DNA of 64,000 nt from Actinokineospora auranticolor (GCF_002934265.1 NZ_PTIX01000009.1:186001-250000); one strand, 5' to 3'; counted from the first letter of the stretch, positions 20,542 through 32,692 are shown. Program-made: numbers and translations. The notes: a model not told the origin generated them from the sequence alone.

Positions 20542-22086
20542 TCACCTCGTCACCGGCAGTCGGACGGTGAAGACCGTGCCCTCGCCGTGGGTCACTTCGA
20601 CGACGCCGCCCGCGCGCCGCACGGCCTGGCCGACCAGCGCCAGGCCCAGGCCACGGCCGTCCGCCTTGGTGGACCAGCCGCGGCGGAAGGCTTCCGGGGG
20701 TAGGCCCGGGCCGCTGTCGGCGACGCGGAGCACGACTTCGCGCGGGGTGCCGCCGGTGGAGACCCGGACTTCCGGGCGGCGGTCGCGGGCTCCGTCCACG
20801 GCGGCGTCGACGGCGTTGTCGATCAGGTTTCCCAGGATCGTCACGAGTTCCCGCGCGGCGACGGGGACCGCGGCGAAGTCGACCGAGTCCGGGGTGATCA
20901 CCAGGTCGACCCCGCGTTCGGCCGCGTCCGCCGCCTTGCCCAGCAGCAGGGCCGCGACGACCGGTTCCGACACCGCCGACACGACCTGGTCCGTCAGGCG
21001 TTGGGCGACGGCCAGTTCCTCCGTCGCGAACTCGACCGCCTCGGCCGGGCGGCCCATCTCGACCAGGGACACCACGGTGTGCAGGCGGTTGGCGGCCTCG
21101 TGGGCCTGGGCGCGGAGGGACTCGGCGAAGCCGCGCATGGTGTTCAGCTCGCCGGTCAGGGCTTGCAGGTCGGTTCGGTCGCGGATCGTGACGACCGTGC
21201 CTTGTTCGTGGACCTTCGTCGAGTTGACGACGAGCACGCGGGTCTCGGTCAGGTGTAGTTCGTCGCGCATCTCCGTGCCCGACAGCAGGCGCTCGACCAG
21301 GCTCTCCGGCAGGCCGAGCCGGTCGACGCGGGTGCCGTCGGCGGCCGGCGGCAGGTCGAGGAGCACGCGCCCGCCGTCGTTGCACAGCGTGACCCGGCCG
21401 CGCTGGTCGATGAGCACCAGGCCCTCGCGGACCGCGTGCAGGATCGCCTCGTGGTGGCCGAGCACCCGGCTCAGCTCCCCCGGCGCCATGCCGCCGGTCT
21501 GCCTGCGCAGCCGCCGCGCGACCAGCGCCGCGCCCAGGCCGCCGAGCAGCAGCGCGACGCCCGCCGCGCCGAAGAGCCACAGCACCCGATCGCCCACGCG
21601 CTGGCTGATCGTCGCGAGCGTCACCCCGGCGCTGACCAGGGCGACCACCCGGGGGCCGTCGAAGACCGGGACCACCGCGCGCACGGACGGGCCGAGGGTG
21701 CCGGTGTAGGTCTCGGTGAACGCGCGCCCGGCCAGCGCCTCGGCGGTGTTGCCGAGGAAGCGGCCGCCGATCATCGCCGGGTTGGGGTGGGTGTACCGGG
21801 TGCCCGCGGTGTCCATGATCGTGACGAAGTCGATGCCGGTGTCGGCCCGCAGCCGCTCGGTGTAGGGCTGCAGCACCGCGGTCGGGTCGGGCCCGGTCAC
21901 CGCGGCCACCACGGACGGCGCGTCGGCGACGGCGCGGGCGAGCACGGTGGCGTCGGCCGCGGTCGCCGCCTCCGTCCGCTCGGTGACGTCCACCCAGGCC
22001 AGCGCCGCGCCCGCGGCGACCAGCACCCCGACGATGACGACCTGCAGCACCAGCAGCTGCCGCGCCACACTCCACCGCCCGCGCAC
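20542..22086 (-). CDS. CitA/DcuS-type sensor histidine kinase
   Basis: A 514-residue membrane kinase. Transmembrane helices at about 12-32 and 170-195 flank an extracellular sensor domain of the PDC type (TGIDFVTIMDTAGTRYTHPNP). A cytoplasmic PAS domain (VREGLVLIDQRGRVTLCNDGG) precedes the dimerisation region with AHEAANRLHTVVSLVEMGR, where the His lies. The ATPase motifs NLIDNAVDAA, VADSGPGLP and GRGLGLALV follow. The GTG at 22086, four bases after GGGAGGGG, sets the start. It should sense C4-dicarboxylates or citrate and phosphorylate the next gene's product. Confidence 0.88.
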   Translation of the reverse strand: MRGRWSVARQLLVLQVVIVGVLVAAGAALAWVDVTERTEAATAADATVLARAVADAPSVVAAVTGPDPTAVLQPYTERLRADTGIDFVTIMDTAGTRYTHPNPAMIGGRFLGNTAEALAGRAFTETYTGTLGPSVRAVVPVFDGPRVVALVSAGVTLATISQRVGDRVLWLFGAAGVALLLGGLGAALVARRLRRQTGGMAPGELSRVLGHHEAILHAVREGLVLIDQRGRVTLCNDGGRVLLDLPPAADGTRVDRLGLPESLVERLLSGTEMRDELHLTETRVLVVNSTKVHEQGTVVTIRDRTDLQALTGELNTMRGFAESLRAQAHEAANRLHTVVSLVEMGRPAEAVEFATEELAVAQRLTDQVVSAVSEPVVAALLLGKAADAAERGVDLVITPDSVDFAAVPVAARELVTILGNLIDNAVDAAVDGARDRRPEVRVSTGGTPREVVLRVADSGPGLPPEAFRRGWSTKADGRGLGLALVGQAVRRAGGVVEVTHGEGTVFTVRLPVTR

Positions 22087-22177
22087 CGCACCCCTCCCCG
22101 CGACCGCTATGAACGCAACCGTGACCGGCGCCACACCCCCCGGGATGGTAGGGCCACCCGAGTTCCGGGAGGCCACC

Positions 22178-23668
22178 GTGTCCGACCAGCCCGAGCCCGC
22201 CGACCGGCGCGGGGTACCCGCCCGGCGCGACCGCACGCACCTGCTGTACGTGGCCGTGCTGGTCGCCGTCGCGCTCGGCGTCGCGGTCGGGCTGCTGTTC
22301 CCCGCGACCGGGAAGTCGTTGGCACCGCTGGGGACCGGGTTCGTCGCGCTGATCAAGATGATGATCGCCCCGGTCATCTTCTGCACGATCGTGCTCGGCG
22401 TCGGTTCGGTGGCGAAGGCGCGCAGCGTGGGCCGGGTGGGTGGCCTGGCGCTGGGCTACTTCCTGGTGATGTCGACCGTCGCGCTGGCGATCGGCCTGCT
22501 GGTGGGCAACGTATTGCACCCGGGCGACGGCTTGCAGCTCACCGACGCAATACGCCAAAGCGGTGCGGCACAGGTCAAGGAGGCCGAGGGCACCACGGAG
22601 TTCCTGCTCGGCGTCATCCCCACGACCCTGGTCTCCGCGCTCACCGACGGCGAGGTCCTACAGGCCCTGCTGGTCGCGTTGCTCGCCGGGTTCGCGTTGC
22701 AGCTCATGGGTTCGGGTGGCGAACCGATCCTGCGCGGCGTGCGACACGTGCAACGGCTGGTGTTCCGGATCCTGGCGATGGTCATGTGGATCGCGCCCGT
22801 CGGCGCGTTCGGCGCCATCGCGGCGGTGGTCGGCGCGACCGGCGCGGGGGCGCTGCGCAGCCTCGCCGTGCTGATGCTCGGTTTCTACGCGACGTGCGCG
22901 GTGTTCCTCGTGGCGGTGCTGGGGCCGCTGCTGTGGCTGGTCGCCCGGATCAACCTGTTCGCGCTGCTGCGGTACCTGGGCCGCGAGTTCCTGCTGATCC
23001 TGTCCACGTCGTCGTCGGAGGTCGCGCTGCCGCGGCTGATCGCGAAGATGGAGCACTTGGGCGTCGGCGGGCCGGTCGTCGGGATCACCGTGCCGACCGG
23101 CTACTCGTTCAACCTCGACGGCACCGCGATCTACCTGACGATGGCGACGCTGTTCGTGGCCAACGCGACGGGCGCGCCGCTGTCGGTCGGCGAGCAGGTG
23201 GGGCTGCTGGCGTTCATGGTGATCGCGTCGAAGGGCGCGGCGGGGGTCAGCGGCGCGGGTCTGGCGACGCTGGCGGGTGGGCTGCAGTCGCACCGGCCGG
23301 ACCTGGTCGACGGGGTCGGCCTGATCGTCGGCATCGACCGGTTCATGTCCGAGGCGCGGGCGCTGACCAACTTCGCGGGCAACGCGGTGGCGACCGTCCT
23401 GGTCGGCCGCTGGACCGGGGAGCTGGACCACGCGCGGGCCAGGGCCGTGCTCGCCGGTGACGACCCGTTCCCCGAATCGACGCTTACGCCACGGTTGGCG
23501 CAATCCGACGACGCCGCGGCGTCACCGGGGTCCCCGGCGGCGGACGGGCGGTCCACGCAGGTCAGTGACCACGCGGAACAGCCACCCGGCGTACCCGAGC
23601 CGCGCCGACAGCCGACAACCCGTTCCGCCGCACGGGCGAACGCACCGGAAAGTGCACGGGAACCGTAG
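22178..23668 (+). CDS. Dicarboxylate/amino acid:cation symporter (DctA/GltP family)
   Basis: A 496-residue DAACS transporter with about eight membrane helices and two re-entrant loops. The hallmark motifs are the serine-rich loop LSTSSSEVALPRL, GYSFNLDGTAIYLTMATLFVA, and TNFAGNAVATVLVGRW in the last helix. It imports succinate, malate, fumarate or related acids with H+ or Na+. GGGAGG five bases before the GTG fixes the start. The last 70 residues are a hydrophilic tail not needed by the family. It is divergent from the CitA/CitB-type pair, which likely controls it. Confidence 0.92.
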   Translation: MSDQPEPADRRGVPARRDRTHLLYVAVLVAVALGVAVGLLFPATGKSLAPLGTGFVALIKMMIAPVIFCTIVLGVGSVAKARSVGRVGGLALGYFLVMSTVALAIGLLVGNVLHPGDGLQLTDAIRQSGAAQVKEAEGTTEFLLGVIPTTLVSALTDGEVLQALLVALLAGFALQLMGSGGEPILRGVRHVQRLVFRILAMVMWIAPVGAFGAIAAVVGATGAGALRSLAVLMLGFYATCAVFLVAVLGPLLWLVARINLFALLRYLGREFLLILSTSSSEVALPRLIAKMEHLGVGGPVVGITVPTGYSFNLDGTAIYLTMATLFVANATGAPLSVGEQVGLLAFMVIASKGAAGVSGAGLATLAGGLQSHRPDLVDGVGLIVGIDRFMSEARALTNFAGNAVATVLVGRWTGELDHARARAVLAGDDPFPESTLTPRLAQSDDAAASPGSPAADGRSTQVSDHAEQPPGVPEPRRQPTTRSAARANAPESAREP

Positions 23669-24045
23669 CCTGCACCATGTCCGGTCGTTTAACCCCACGA
23701 GCCGCCCGCCGCCGATGCCCCCGGTGCGGGCGGTTCGGTCCTTCTCGGGGAAGACCGTCGAACCGGGCCGCGTCAGTGCGGATTTCCCCGCGCACCCGGG
23801 AATTCCGCCGACCCCCGTCGGATTTCGTTGGCAGGAATGGGCAAACGGCCCTACCGAAATCCACGCGGCCCAGGGTTCGCGCCCGCTCCCCCACGAAACC
23901 CCGCGCACCGGGCCCATTCCGGCAAGCCGTATGCGGATCCGGTGTTTTCCCACGGGATCCGCGACCTTCTCGCCCGGCGAACACTTGATCACGAGTGGGA
24001 CTCGGCCTCCGTGCGGCGTACGCGTTCGGCCTTACCGTGCTCCCC
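23669..24045. other. 377-base gap, no gene seen
   Basis: Lies between the symporter and a membrane protein gene on the same strand. Reading frames here are short and lack third-position bias. No strong hairpin or repeat was found. Confidence 0.5.
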
Positions 24046-25347
24046 ATGACCGTTCGGTGGGCGTTTCTCGCGGCGTTGGCCGCCACCGGTGCGCTGCTGT
24101 TCCGCCACCCCGCGGCGCCGTGGGCGCTGACGAGCGGGTGGGACCTGCTGTGGGTGATCCCCGCGGTGAGCGCCGCCGCGCTGTTCACGCTGTGGCGGTT
24201 CCCGGCGCGGGGCTGGGCGTGGGTGCTGGTGGTGGGCGCGGCGGTGAACCTCATCGACGGGGTGGTGTGGATCGCCAACTGGCCGCCGGACCGCGAGAGC
24301 GATTTCGAGACCTGGCTGCGCGTCACCTCGGTGGTCACCACGGCGACCGCGGTCCTGCTGCTGCTCGGCGTCCTCGGCGGCGCGAGCAGGCTGCGCCACC
24401 TCGGTCACCGGGCGCGCCCCGCGGTCCTCGCGGGCACGGCCGCGACCTGCTTCCTCATCGGCGGGCCGCTGGCGCTGCGCAGGCTGGAGCCCTCGGCCTG
24501 GGACGTGGTGCCGTTCATCGCGGCGGGCCTGGCGCTGGCGGGCGCCGCGGGGGCGGTCCTGATCACGTGGCGCGACACCGAGTCCGCTCGGGGCGCGGTG
24601 ACACCGCTGGTCACCGGGTTGGCGGCCATCGCGGTCACCGCCGGGACGGACGTGTACCTGGTGCTCACGGGGTACTACCTCCGCGAGCGAACCGGTCCCG
24701 GGGAGGACGACGCCGCGGAGGTCATCGCCGTGGGCGTGGTCTCCGTGGCGCTGCTCCTGGCGCTGGCCGCCGTGGTCGCGTGGCGCGCGGCCCCGCGGAC
24801 GCTGGCCCTGGTGCTCACGGCGCTCGCGGGCTCGGCGCTGCTGCGCATCGGCATCCGGTACCTGGAAACCGTCGGCAAACCACCTGACGCACCGGTGGAC
24901 CACCCGCTGAGCGCGCTGAGCACGGTCGCGGTGTTCGCGTCCGTGGTGGTGTTCGGCGCGGTGTGCTTCGCCGCGCACCTGGACCCGATCTTCATCGTGG
25001 CCGCCGTGGCCGCGGGCATCGCCCTCCCCCCGCTGGGGGCGGAGAACGCGCCGATGGCCGTGGTGGCGGTCGCGGCGGCGGTCGGCCTCACGGCGCTGGT
25101 CGCCGCGGCGACCACCGTCGAGACCGGGGGCGGGCCGCTGGCCCCCGTCGTCCTCGTCGGCCTGGTCGCGATCCCGGCGGTGCCGTCGGGTGAGCGCGTG
25201 CTGGGCAGCGCGTACCCGGAGCCGATGTTCACGACCTCGTGGCTGCTGGCGCTGCTGCTCGTGGCCGCCGCGCTGCTGGTGCTGGTGGGGCGCGCGCTGC
25301 GGCCGCGCCCCACCGAGCGGCCTCACCTGGTCGAGGTCGGTACCTGA
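24046..25347 (+). CDS. Polytopic membrane protein of unknown function
   Basis: A 433-residue protein with about twelve hydrophobic helices spread along its length, alanine/valine-rich, with short charged loops. No transporter or enzyme motif is recognised. The ATG at 24046 is preferred; a GTG at 23995 would add 17 residues. The 3' end overlaps the convergent phytase gene by 25 bases, so no terminator fits between them. Membrane location is clear but function is not. Confidence 0.7.
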   Translation: MTVRWAFLAALAATGALLFRHPAAPWALTSGWDLLWVIPAVSAAALFTLWRFPARGWAWVLVVGAAVNLIDGVVWIANWPPDRESDFETWLRVTSVVTTATAVLLLLGVLGGASRLRHLGHRARPAVLAGTAATCFLIGGPLALRRLEPSAWDVVPFIAAGLALAGAAGAVLITWRDTESARGAVTPLVTGLAAIAVTAGTDVYLVLTGYYLRERTGPGEDDAAEVIAVGVVSVALLLALAAVVAWRAAPRTLALVLTALAGSALLRIGIRYLETVGKPPDAPVDHPLSALSTVAVFASVVVFGAVCFAAHLDPIFIVAAVAAGIALPPLGAENAPMAVVAVAAAVGLTALVAAATTVETGGGPLAPVVLVGLVAIPAVPSGERVLGSAYPEPMFTTSWLLALLLVAAALLVLVGRALRPRPTERPHLVEVGT

Positions 25348-26576
25348 TCCCAGCGGACGAACTTGAAGTCGGTGCTCTCCCGGCCACCGTTTGGGGTGTT
25401 CTCGCCGTCGTGCAGGACCAGCAGGCCGTGCGGGAAGTCCCGGCCGAGCGGCGTGGTGGTGACCGCGGCGCCGTCGCTGTGCTGCACGCCGTCCACAGTG
25501 GACGTGCCGGTCACCTCGAACCCGCCGGTGCGGCGGAAACCGCGGGTGATGTCGTAGGTGACGAAGGTGCTGTCGCCCTGGCTGGAGGCCAGCAGCAGCC
25601 GCTCGCCGCGCTTGCCGGTGGCGATCGTGAGCCCCTCGGCGTCGGCAGTCAGGTAGCGACCGGCGGCGGGCGACGGCGGGCCGGTGAAGGCGCACTCCTC
25701 GGTGGCCTCGTCGTAGGCCGCGGGCCTGCCGTACTCGCGTACGCGGTCCACAAGGGACGGTGTGCCGAACTCGCCGCCGCGCAGGGGGATCCGCCAGACG
25801 CCGACGTCTTCCTGGGCCGCGTAGAGCGCGCCGCCCACCGGGTCGTAGACCATGCCCTCGACCTGCGGGCCCTCCCCCGGCTCCGCGCACGGCGACCAGT
25901 CGCGGCCGTCGACGCGGAAGGACGCGGGCAGGTCGACGGTGTCGGCGCGGCGGTAGGTGATCCGGCCGGTGCCGTCGTCGGCGAGGCGGAACACGCCGAG
26001 GCGGGTGTCGTGGCGGCGGCTGGTGACCACCCACGGCGCGCCGCCCGCCGGGTCGGGGACGACGGCGAGGCCGTAGGCGGTGCGCTGCTCGTCGACCTCG
26101 GTCTCGGTCGCGCTGAACGCGCGCGGCGGGTTCGCGGTGGTGACGTCGGCGAGCGTGCCGCGCGCGTCGATCGCGTACGCCCGGATCCGGTCGCGACCCC
26201 GGTCGGAGACGAGCGCGAGGTCGAGGACGCGGCGGCCGATCCGGGCACCGGTGACGACGTCGACGTTGTTGAACCGGCCCGCCTCGGCGTCGGGGGTCGG
26301 GGCGGGCGGGGTGGCGAAGTGCTGGACCTGGCGGCCGTGCAGGTCGAACACCGCGAGGCCGCCGTTCTTCAGCGTGCCGAGGACGCGGCTGCGCTCGGGG
26401 TGCGCGCGGTCGACCCAGATGGCCGGGTCGTCGGCGTCGGCGTTGCCGCCTTCGTCGTCGTCGAAGGCGGGTGGGGTCTCGCGGAGGGCACTGGTGGTGG
26501 GCAGCCCCGCGTGCGCGGGGGTGACCAGGAGGGTGAGGGATCCGAGTGCGGCGGCGATGATCCAGGGGGCGCGCAT
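25323..26576 (-). CDS. Secreted beta-propeller phytase
   Basis: A 417-residue BPP-type 3-phytase with an N-terminal Sec signal (MRAPWIIAAALGSLTLLVTP to AHA|G). The mature part begins with acidic residues and the family motif DADDPAIWVD, then NNVDVV, VSDRGRDRIRAYAID, VEGMVYDPVGGALYAAQEDVGVWR, TADAEGLTIA and SSQGDSTFVTYD, the successive blades that bind calcium and phytate. It releases phosphate from phytic acid outside the cell. The stop lies inside the end of the convergent membrane protein gene. Confidence 0.9.
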   Translation of the reverse strand: MRAPWIIAAALGSLTLLVTPAHAGLPTTSALRETPPAFDDDEGGNADADDPAIWVDRAHPERSRVLGTLKNGGLAVFDLHGRQVQHFATPPAPTPDAEAGRFNNVDVVTGARIGRRVLDLALVSDRGRDRIRAYAIDARGTLADVTTANPPRAFSATETEVDEQRTAYGLAVVPDPAGGAPWVVTSRRHDTRLGVFRLADDGTGRITYRRADTVDLPASFRVDGRDWSPCAEPGEGPQVEGMVYDPVGGALYAAQEDVGVWRIPLRGGEFGTPSLVDRVREYGRPAAYDEATEECAFTGPPSPAAGRYLTADAEGLTIATGKRGERLLLASSQGDSTFVTYDITRGFRRTGGFEVTGTSTVDGVQHSDGAAVTTTPLGRDFPHGLLVLHDGENTPNGGRESTDFKFVRWDQVPTSTR

Positions 26577-26632
26577 GGCCGGTGATCTTCCCCGGCGCGG
26601 GTTGCCCCGGGCTGACCGCTTGGTGAACTACG

Positions 26633-29143
26633 TCACCATATGGGGTGGATGACCCGGCGCACGGGCGTGCCCGCGTGGCGCAGGCGGGCGACCGGGGAGC
26701 GGTCGTAGCCGAAGCCGTGGCTGATGGGTTGCAGGTCGGGGCTGACGGCGCGGACCACGCGGAACGGGCCGGTCGCCACATCGGCGCTGGTCACGTCGAC
26801 GACGGCGACCCGGACGCCCTTGCTGCCGAGGTGCCCGGAGAGGTCGTCGATGGTGGTGTCGAAGGCGGGTTCGGGCAGGTCGGCGAGGCGGGAGGTGCCG
26901 CCGCAGCGGAGCCGGTCGAAGGCCGCGACGCGGTCGGCGGGGAAGTAGAAGGCGGCGTGGTCGAGCGCGCCGCGCACGGCCTGCGCCCGGGCGGGCACGA
27001 CGACCTCGCGGTCGCGCAGCAGCGTCGCCAGGTGCGGGGCGGTGCGGGCGAGTTCGAACACGGCGTCGCGGATGGCGGCGCGCGGGGACCGGTCGGCGCC
27101 GAGGCCGATGGCGGCGCCGGGCCAGCGCTTGCCGTCGCCGACGGCGAGCGCGACGGCGGTGGTGCCGTAGCGGGAGGTGTGCAGCAGGTAGATCTCGACG
27201 GTGGGGCCCGCGGCGCGCAGGCCGTCGACGGCGTCGGCCACCTCGGGGTCGAGGGTGTCGTCGAGTTCGACGTAGCGGCCGCGGGCGCCGGTGAGCCAGG
27301 TGGTCATCATGGCGTCGCGCTCGACGAGTTCGAGGGTCGCGCGGACGGTGGCGGCGTCGGTGTCGAGCGCGGCGGCGAGGCCGTTGGAGGTGCCCTGGCA
27401 GATGAGGTGCTCGGGCAGCAGCGTCATGGCGAGGTAGCTGAACACGGCGGGCACCCACACCGGGTTGTCGGTGCCGAGCCAGGTGCCGCGCACCCACGGG
27501 TGGTCTACGCGGCGGTCGAAGGGGGCGTAGCCGAAGCCGGGGGCGGCGTACTGCTCGGGTTCGTAGAGCGCGAACTCGCGCGGGTCGAGCACCTCGCCGT
27601 CGAGGTCGGCGGGCCGCGCCCACACGACGCGGCGGGGGTCGGGCAGGGACGCGGAGTACCGCTCGACGGCCTCCCCGACCGCGGCCAGGATCGCCTGGGC
27701 CGGGTCGGTGCCCCTGCCCCACCCGAGGGGCAGCGCCCGCGGCTTGCCCGCCCGGTCGAACACGTGCGGCGGCGCGGCGGTCGCCACGTGCGGCGCGCCG
27801 TCGAAGGGGGTGTGCACGGTGATCCACGGGATGACGCCGGTGAGCGGGTCGACCCAGCCCGCGAGGGCGGTGAGGAGTTCGGCGGGGTCGTCGGTCTCGG
27901 GGACGTCCTGGGGCGCGCCGCCCTTCGCGCCGCCGCACGTGCCGCAGTGCGCGAGCGGGATGACCCGGTGCCAGAGCGGTTCCCCGGCCCCGACCTCGAC
28001 GATGTGCCCGACCAGGTCGGTGGCGCCGTGCTTGGTGGCGGCCCGGACGAGGTCGGCGATGTGGTCCAGGGCGGGCCGCCCGCTCGGCTTGAGCGCGGGT
28101 GGCGCTTCTCGGGTGGCGTGCCGGGCGGCGGCCTTGCGGGTGCGCGCGCAGCCCGCGCAGCCGGGGGTGTCCGGGATGGACAGTGGGCCGACGTGCGCGG
28201 TGGCGGTGGCGAGGGTGATGGTCAGCACGGGCAGGCGGGTGCCGCGCAGCCACCGGTCGAAGTCGGGGTTGTCGTTGATCCCCACGACGAGCCGGGTCCC
28301 GGGCACCACCCGCCCGGGCGCGTCGAGCACGACGACGGCGCTGCCGAATTCGCGGCGCAACCGTTCCCGCACCACGCCGACCGACAGGGGCACCGGGACC
28401 GGGCGCACCACCTGGGTGATCTCGACGTCGTCGGCGGGCTGGGCGCGCCGAGGCCCGCCCACGGCCTGGGTTGCCTCGCTGTCGTTGAGGGGGTGCGCGG
28501 ACCGGGGCTTCACCGCGAGGGTGGCCTCGCCATCACCAGCACCAGGCCGCCCACCGACAACGGCGCGAGTGGCCTCGCCATCGAGGTCCCGAACCTCTTG
28601 AGCCCCTACCGCCCGCGTGGCCTCGCCATCGAGGTCTTGACCTGCCTGAGCCTCGTCCCCACGATCGCCCGCTGCGGGGCCGGAGCCGTTGGTGTCCCGT
28701 TTCCGAACGGGGTTCACGGCCTGGGTGGTCTCGTCCTCGTCCCCCACACCGAACCGGACGTCGTCGTCGTTCTCGATGCCGGGCCACCGGACGTCGCCCG
28801 TCGGGACCGTGTCGTCCTCGTCCTCGTCCTCGTCGACTTCGTCAAGTTCGTCTTCGTCGGCATCGCCCGCGTCTTCCGCCGCCGGGTCCTCCGACTCGGC
28901 GGCGCCGCTCGGCTTCCCGGTCTCCACCGGTGTGGCCGAGTCCGCCGCGGACTCAGCCACAGCCTCGACCGTGCGCAGGGCGACGACGAGTTCCCCGCCG
29001 CCCGTGCCCCCGACCGCGCGGGTCACCTCGAGCGACTCCGCCTGGGGTGCCGCGGGTTCCTCGACCACGACCTGGGTCCGCTCGACGTCCTCCCCCGACA
29101 CCGAGGCCGACGCCGACGCGGTCTCCGGCAGCTCAGCGCCCAC
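26633..29143 (-). CDS. YcaO-type protein fused to a TOMM leader-binding domain, with repeat-rich N-terminus
   Basis: 836 residues from the GTG at 29143, which overlaps the 65-residue ORF's stop. Residues 1-250 are acidic and low-complexity, with eight T-[QRL]-[AV]-V motifs (Thr 23, 41, 140, 176, 192, 208, 225, 243). About 250-410 resembles the E1/ThiF-like leader-binding part of TOMM cyclodehydratases: VGPLSIPDTPGCAGCART, then HCGTCGG, likely a four-Cys zinc site. The YcaO ATP-binding domain follows: GRGTDPAQAILAAVGEAVER, GTSNGLAAALDTD, LELVERDAMM. The C-terminus ends HPIW and lacks the PxPxP of azoline-forming enzymes. No SagB-type oxidase or protease gene is nearby. An upstream in-frame GTG at 29218 is less likely. 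Confidence 0.82.
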   Translation of the reverse strand: MGAELPETASASASVSGEDVERTQVVVEEPAAPQAESLEVTRAVGGTGGGELVVALRTVEAVAESAADSATPVETGKPSGAAESEDPAAEDAGDADEDELDEVDEDEDEDDTVPTGDVRWPGIENDDDVRFGVGDEDETTQAVNPVRKRDTNGSGPAAGDRGDEAQAGQDLDGEATRAVGAQEVRDLDGEATRAVVGGRPGAGDGEATLAVKPRSAHPLNDSEATQAVGGPRRAQPADDVEITQVVRPVPVPLSVGVVRERLRREFGSAVVVLDAPGRVVPGTRLVVGINDNPDFDRWLRGTRLPVLTITLATATAHVGPLSIPDTPGCAGCARTRKAAARHATREAPPALKPSGRPALDHIADLVRAATKHGATDLVGHIVEVGAGEPLWHRVIPLAHCGTCGGAKGGAPQDVPETDDPAELLTALAGWVDPLTGVIPWITVHTPFDGAPHVATAAPPHVFDRAGKPRALPLGWGRGTDPAQAILAAVGEAVERYSASLPDPRRVVWARPADLDGEVLDPREFALYEPEQYAAPGFGYAPFDRRVDHPWVRGTWLGTDNPVWVPAVFSYLAMTLLPEHLICQGTSNGLAAALDTDAATVRATLELVERDAMMTTWLTGARGRYVELDDTLDPEVADAVDGLRAAGPTVEIYLLHTSRYGTTAVALAVGDGKRWPGAAIGLGADRSPRAAIRDAVFELARTAPHLATLLRDREVVVPARAQAVRGALDHAAFYFPADRVAAFDRLRCGGTSRLADLPEPAFDTTIDDLSGHLGSKGVRVAVVDVTSADVATGPFRVVRAVSPDLQPISHGFGYDRSPVARLRHAGTPVRRVIHPIW

Positions 29144-29330
29144 CAACGAACCCCCAGCCACCTGGTCCCGTTTGTCCGCCGCGCGCCGCGCGGGGCAGCA
29201 CCCGGAAGTCCGCGGCACTGGTCACGCCGCCGTGGCCCCACCGCCGCCCACCGCGGTCGTCCACCAAGGCCCGCACCGCGGCCACGCTCCGCTGCGACCG
29301 CTCCACCCGGGCTTCCGGTTCCCTCGACAT
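29133..29330 (-). CDS. 65-residue ORF upstream of the YcaO gene, candidate precursor or partner peptide
   Basis: Begins at an ATG nine bases after AGGAGG, the best ribosome binding site in this region, and overlaps the YcaO start by 11 bases. Third positions are about 85 percent G/C. The sequence has a charged helical first half (VERSQRSVAAVRALVDDRGG) and a glycine-rich tail (GGQTGPGGWGFVGGR). It contains no cysteine and only a few Ser/Thr, so it is not a typical thiazole/oxazole precursor. It could be a RiPP substrate for another YcaO reaction, a regulatory peptide or only a coupling ORF. I do not recognise a family. Confidence 0.6.
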   Translation of the reverse strand: MSREPEARVERSQRSVAAVRALVDDRGGRRWGHGGVTSAADFRVLPRAARGGQTGPGGWGFVGGR

Positions 29331-29480
29331 CGGTGGTGTCCTCCTCGTCCGGCATGTCGATCAAGCCGCGCCTACGAGGTAGGAGCCAGCATCCGCGACG
29401 GGGATACACCGTGTCCAGATGTCATTTCCGCTGGTTACGGGGCGTCCACTCGCCACTTCCGCGGGTAGCCGGACCGGGGT

Positions 29481-29515
29481 GGCGGTGCCCACACCCGGCG
29501 GGTGCGGGCACCGCC
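29481..29515 (-). terminator. Terminator hairpin directly after uvrA
   Basis: GGCGGTGCCC (29481-29490) pairs perfectly with 29506-29515, and an inner five-bp CACCC/GGGTG stem closes on the loop GGC. It starts three bases past the uvrA stop and separates uvrA from the YcaO operon. Confidence 0.75.
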
Positions 29516-29518
29516 GCG

Positions 29519-32368
<2,850 letters not shown>

Positions 32369-32434
32369 TGAGGTCCCTTCGGTAGTGCAGGGGCTGGTTC
32401 GGGGCGCTGGGTCGGTCCTGGGTGGACCCGAAGC

Positions 32435-32451
32435 GGTGACCCTGTGTCACC
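32435..32451. promoter_or_regulatory. Palindrome upstream of uvrA
   Basis: GGTGAC and GTCACC flank a five-base spacer, 67 bases before the uvrA start. It may be an operator. It does not match the LexA consensus. Confidence 0.35.
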
Positions 32452-32672
32452 AGCCAGTGTTACCCAGCGCGTGGGGGTGCCAGTCATGGGGGTCTGACCA
32501 GCGGTGTCGTCCCCCCTACCACTCGTGATCTCCGGGCGCGCGCGGGTGCGAGGACCCGCGACAGAGTGCCTGGAGCGGAAGGGCAGAGGGATGGCGTGGG
32601 GATGCTAGATCGGGGCACCGACAATTCTGGACGACGTCTTCGACCAACGCACCCGTGCCGGCGGTACCGGTC

Positions 32673-32692
32673 AGTAGGCGCGGCGGCCTACT
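32673..32692. promoter_or_regulatory. Inverted repeat with embedded -10-like TACTCT
   Basis: AGTAGGC (32673-32679) and GCCTACT (32686-32692) are exact inverted arms, and TACTCT at 32689-32694 could be the -10 box of the rightward gene at 32782. The rest of 32369-32781 holds no gene. Confidence 0.35.

Noticed and set aside
26633..29330. Classical thiazole/oxazole TOMM cluster
   Set aside because: The small ORF has no Cys, and no SagB-type dehydrogenase, protease or exporter gene is adjacent; only the YcaO/leader-binding call is supported.
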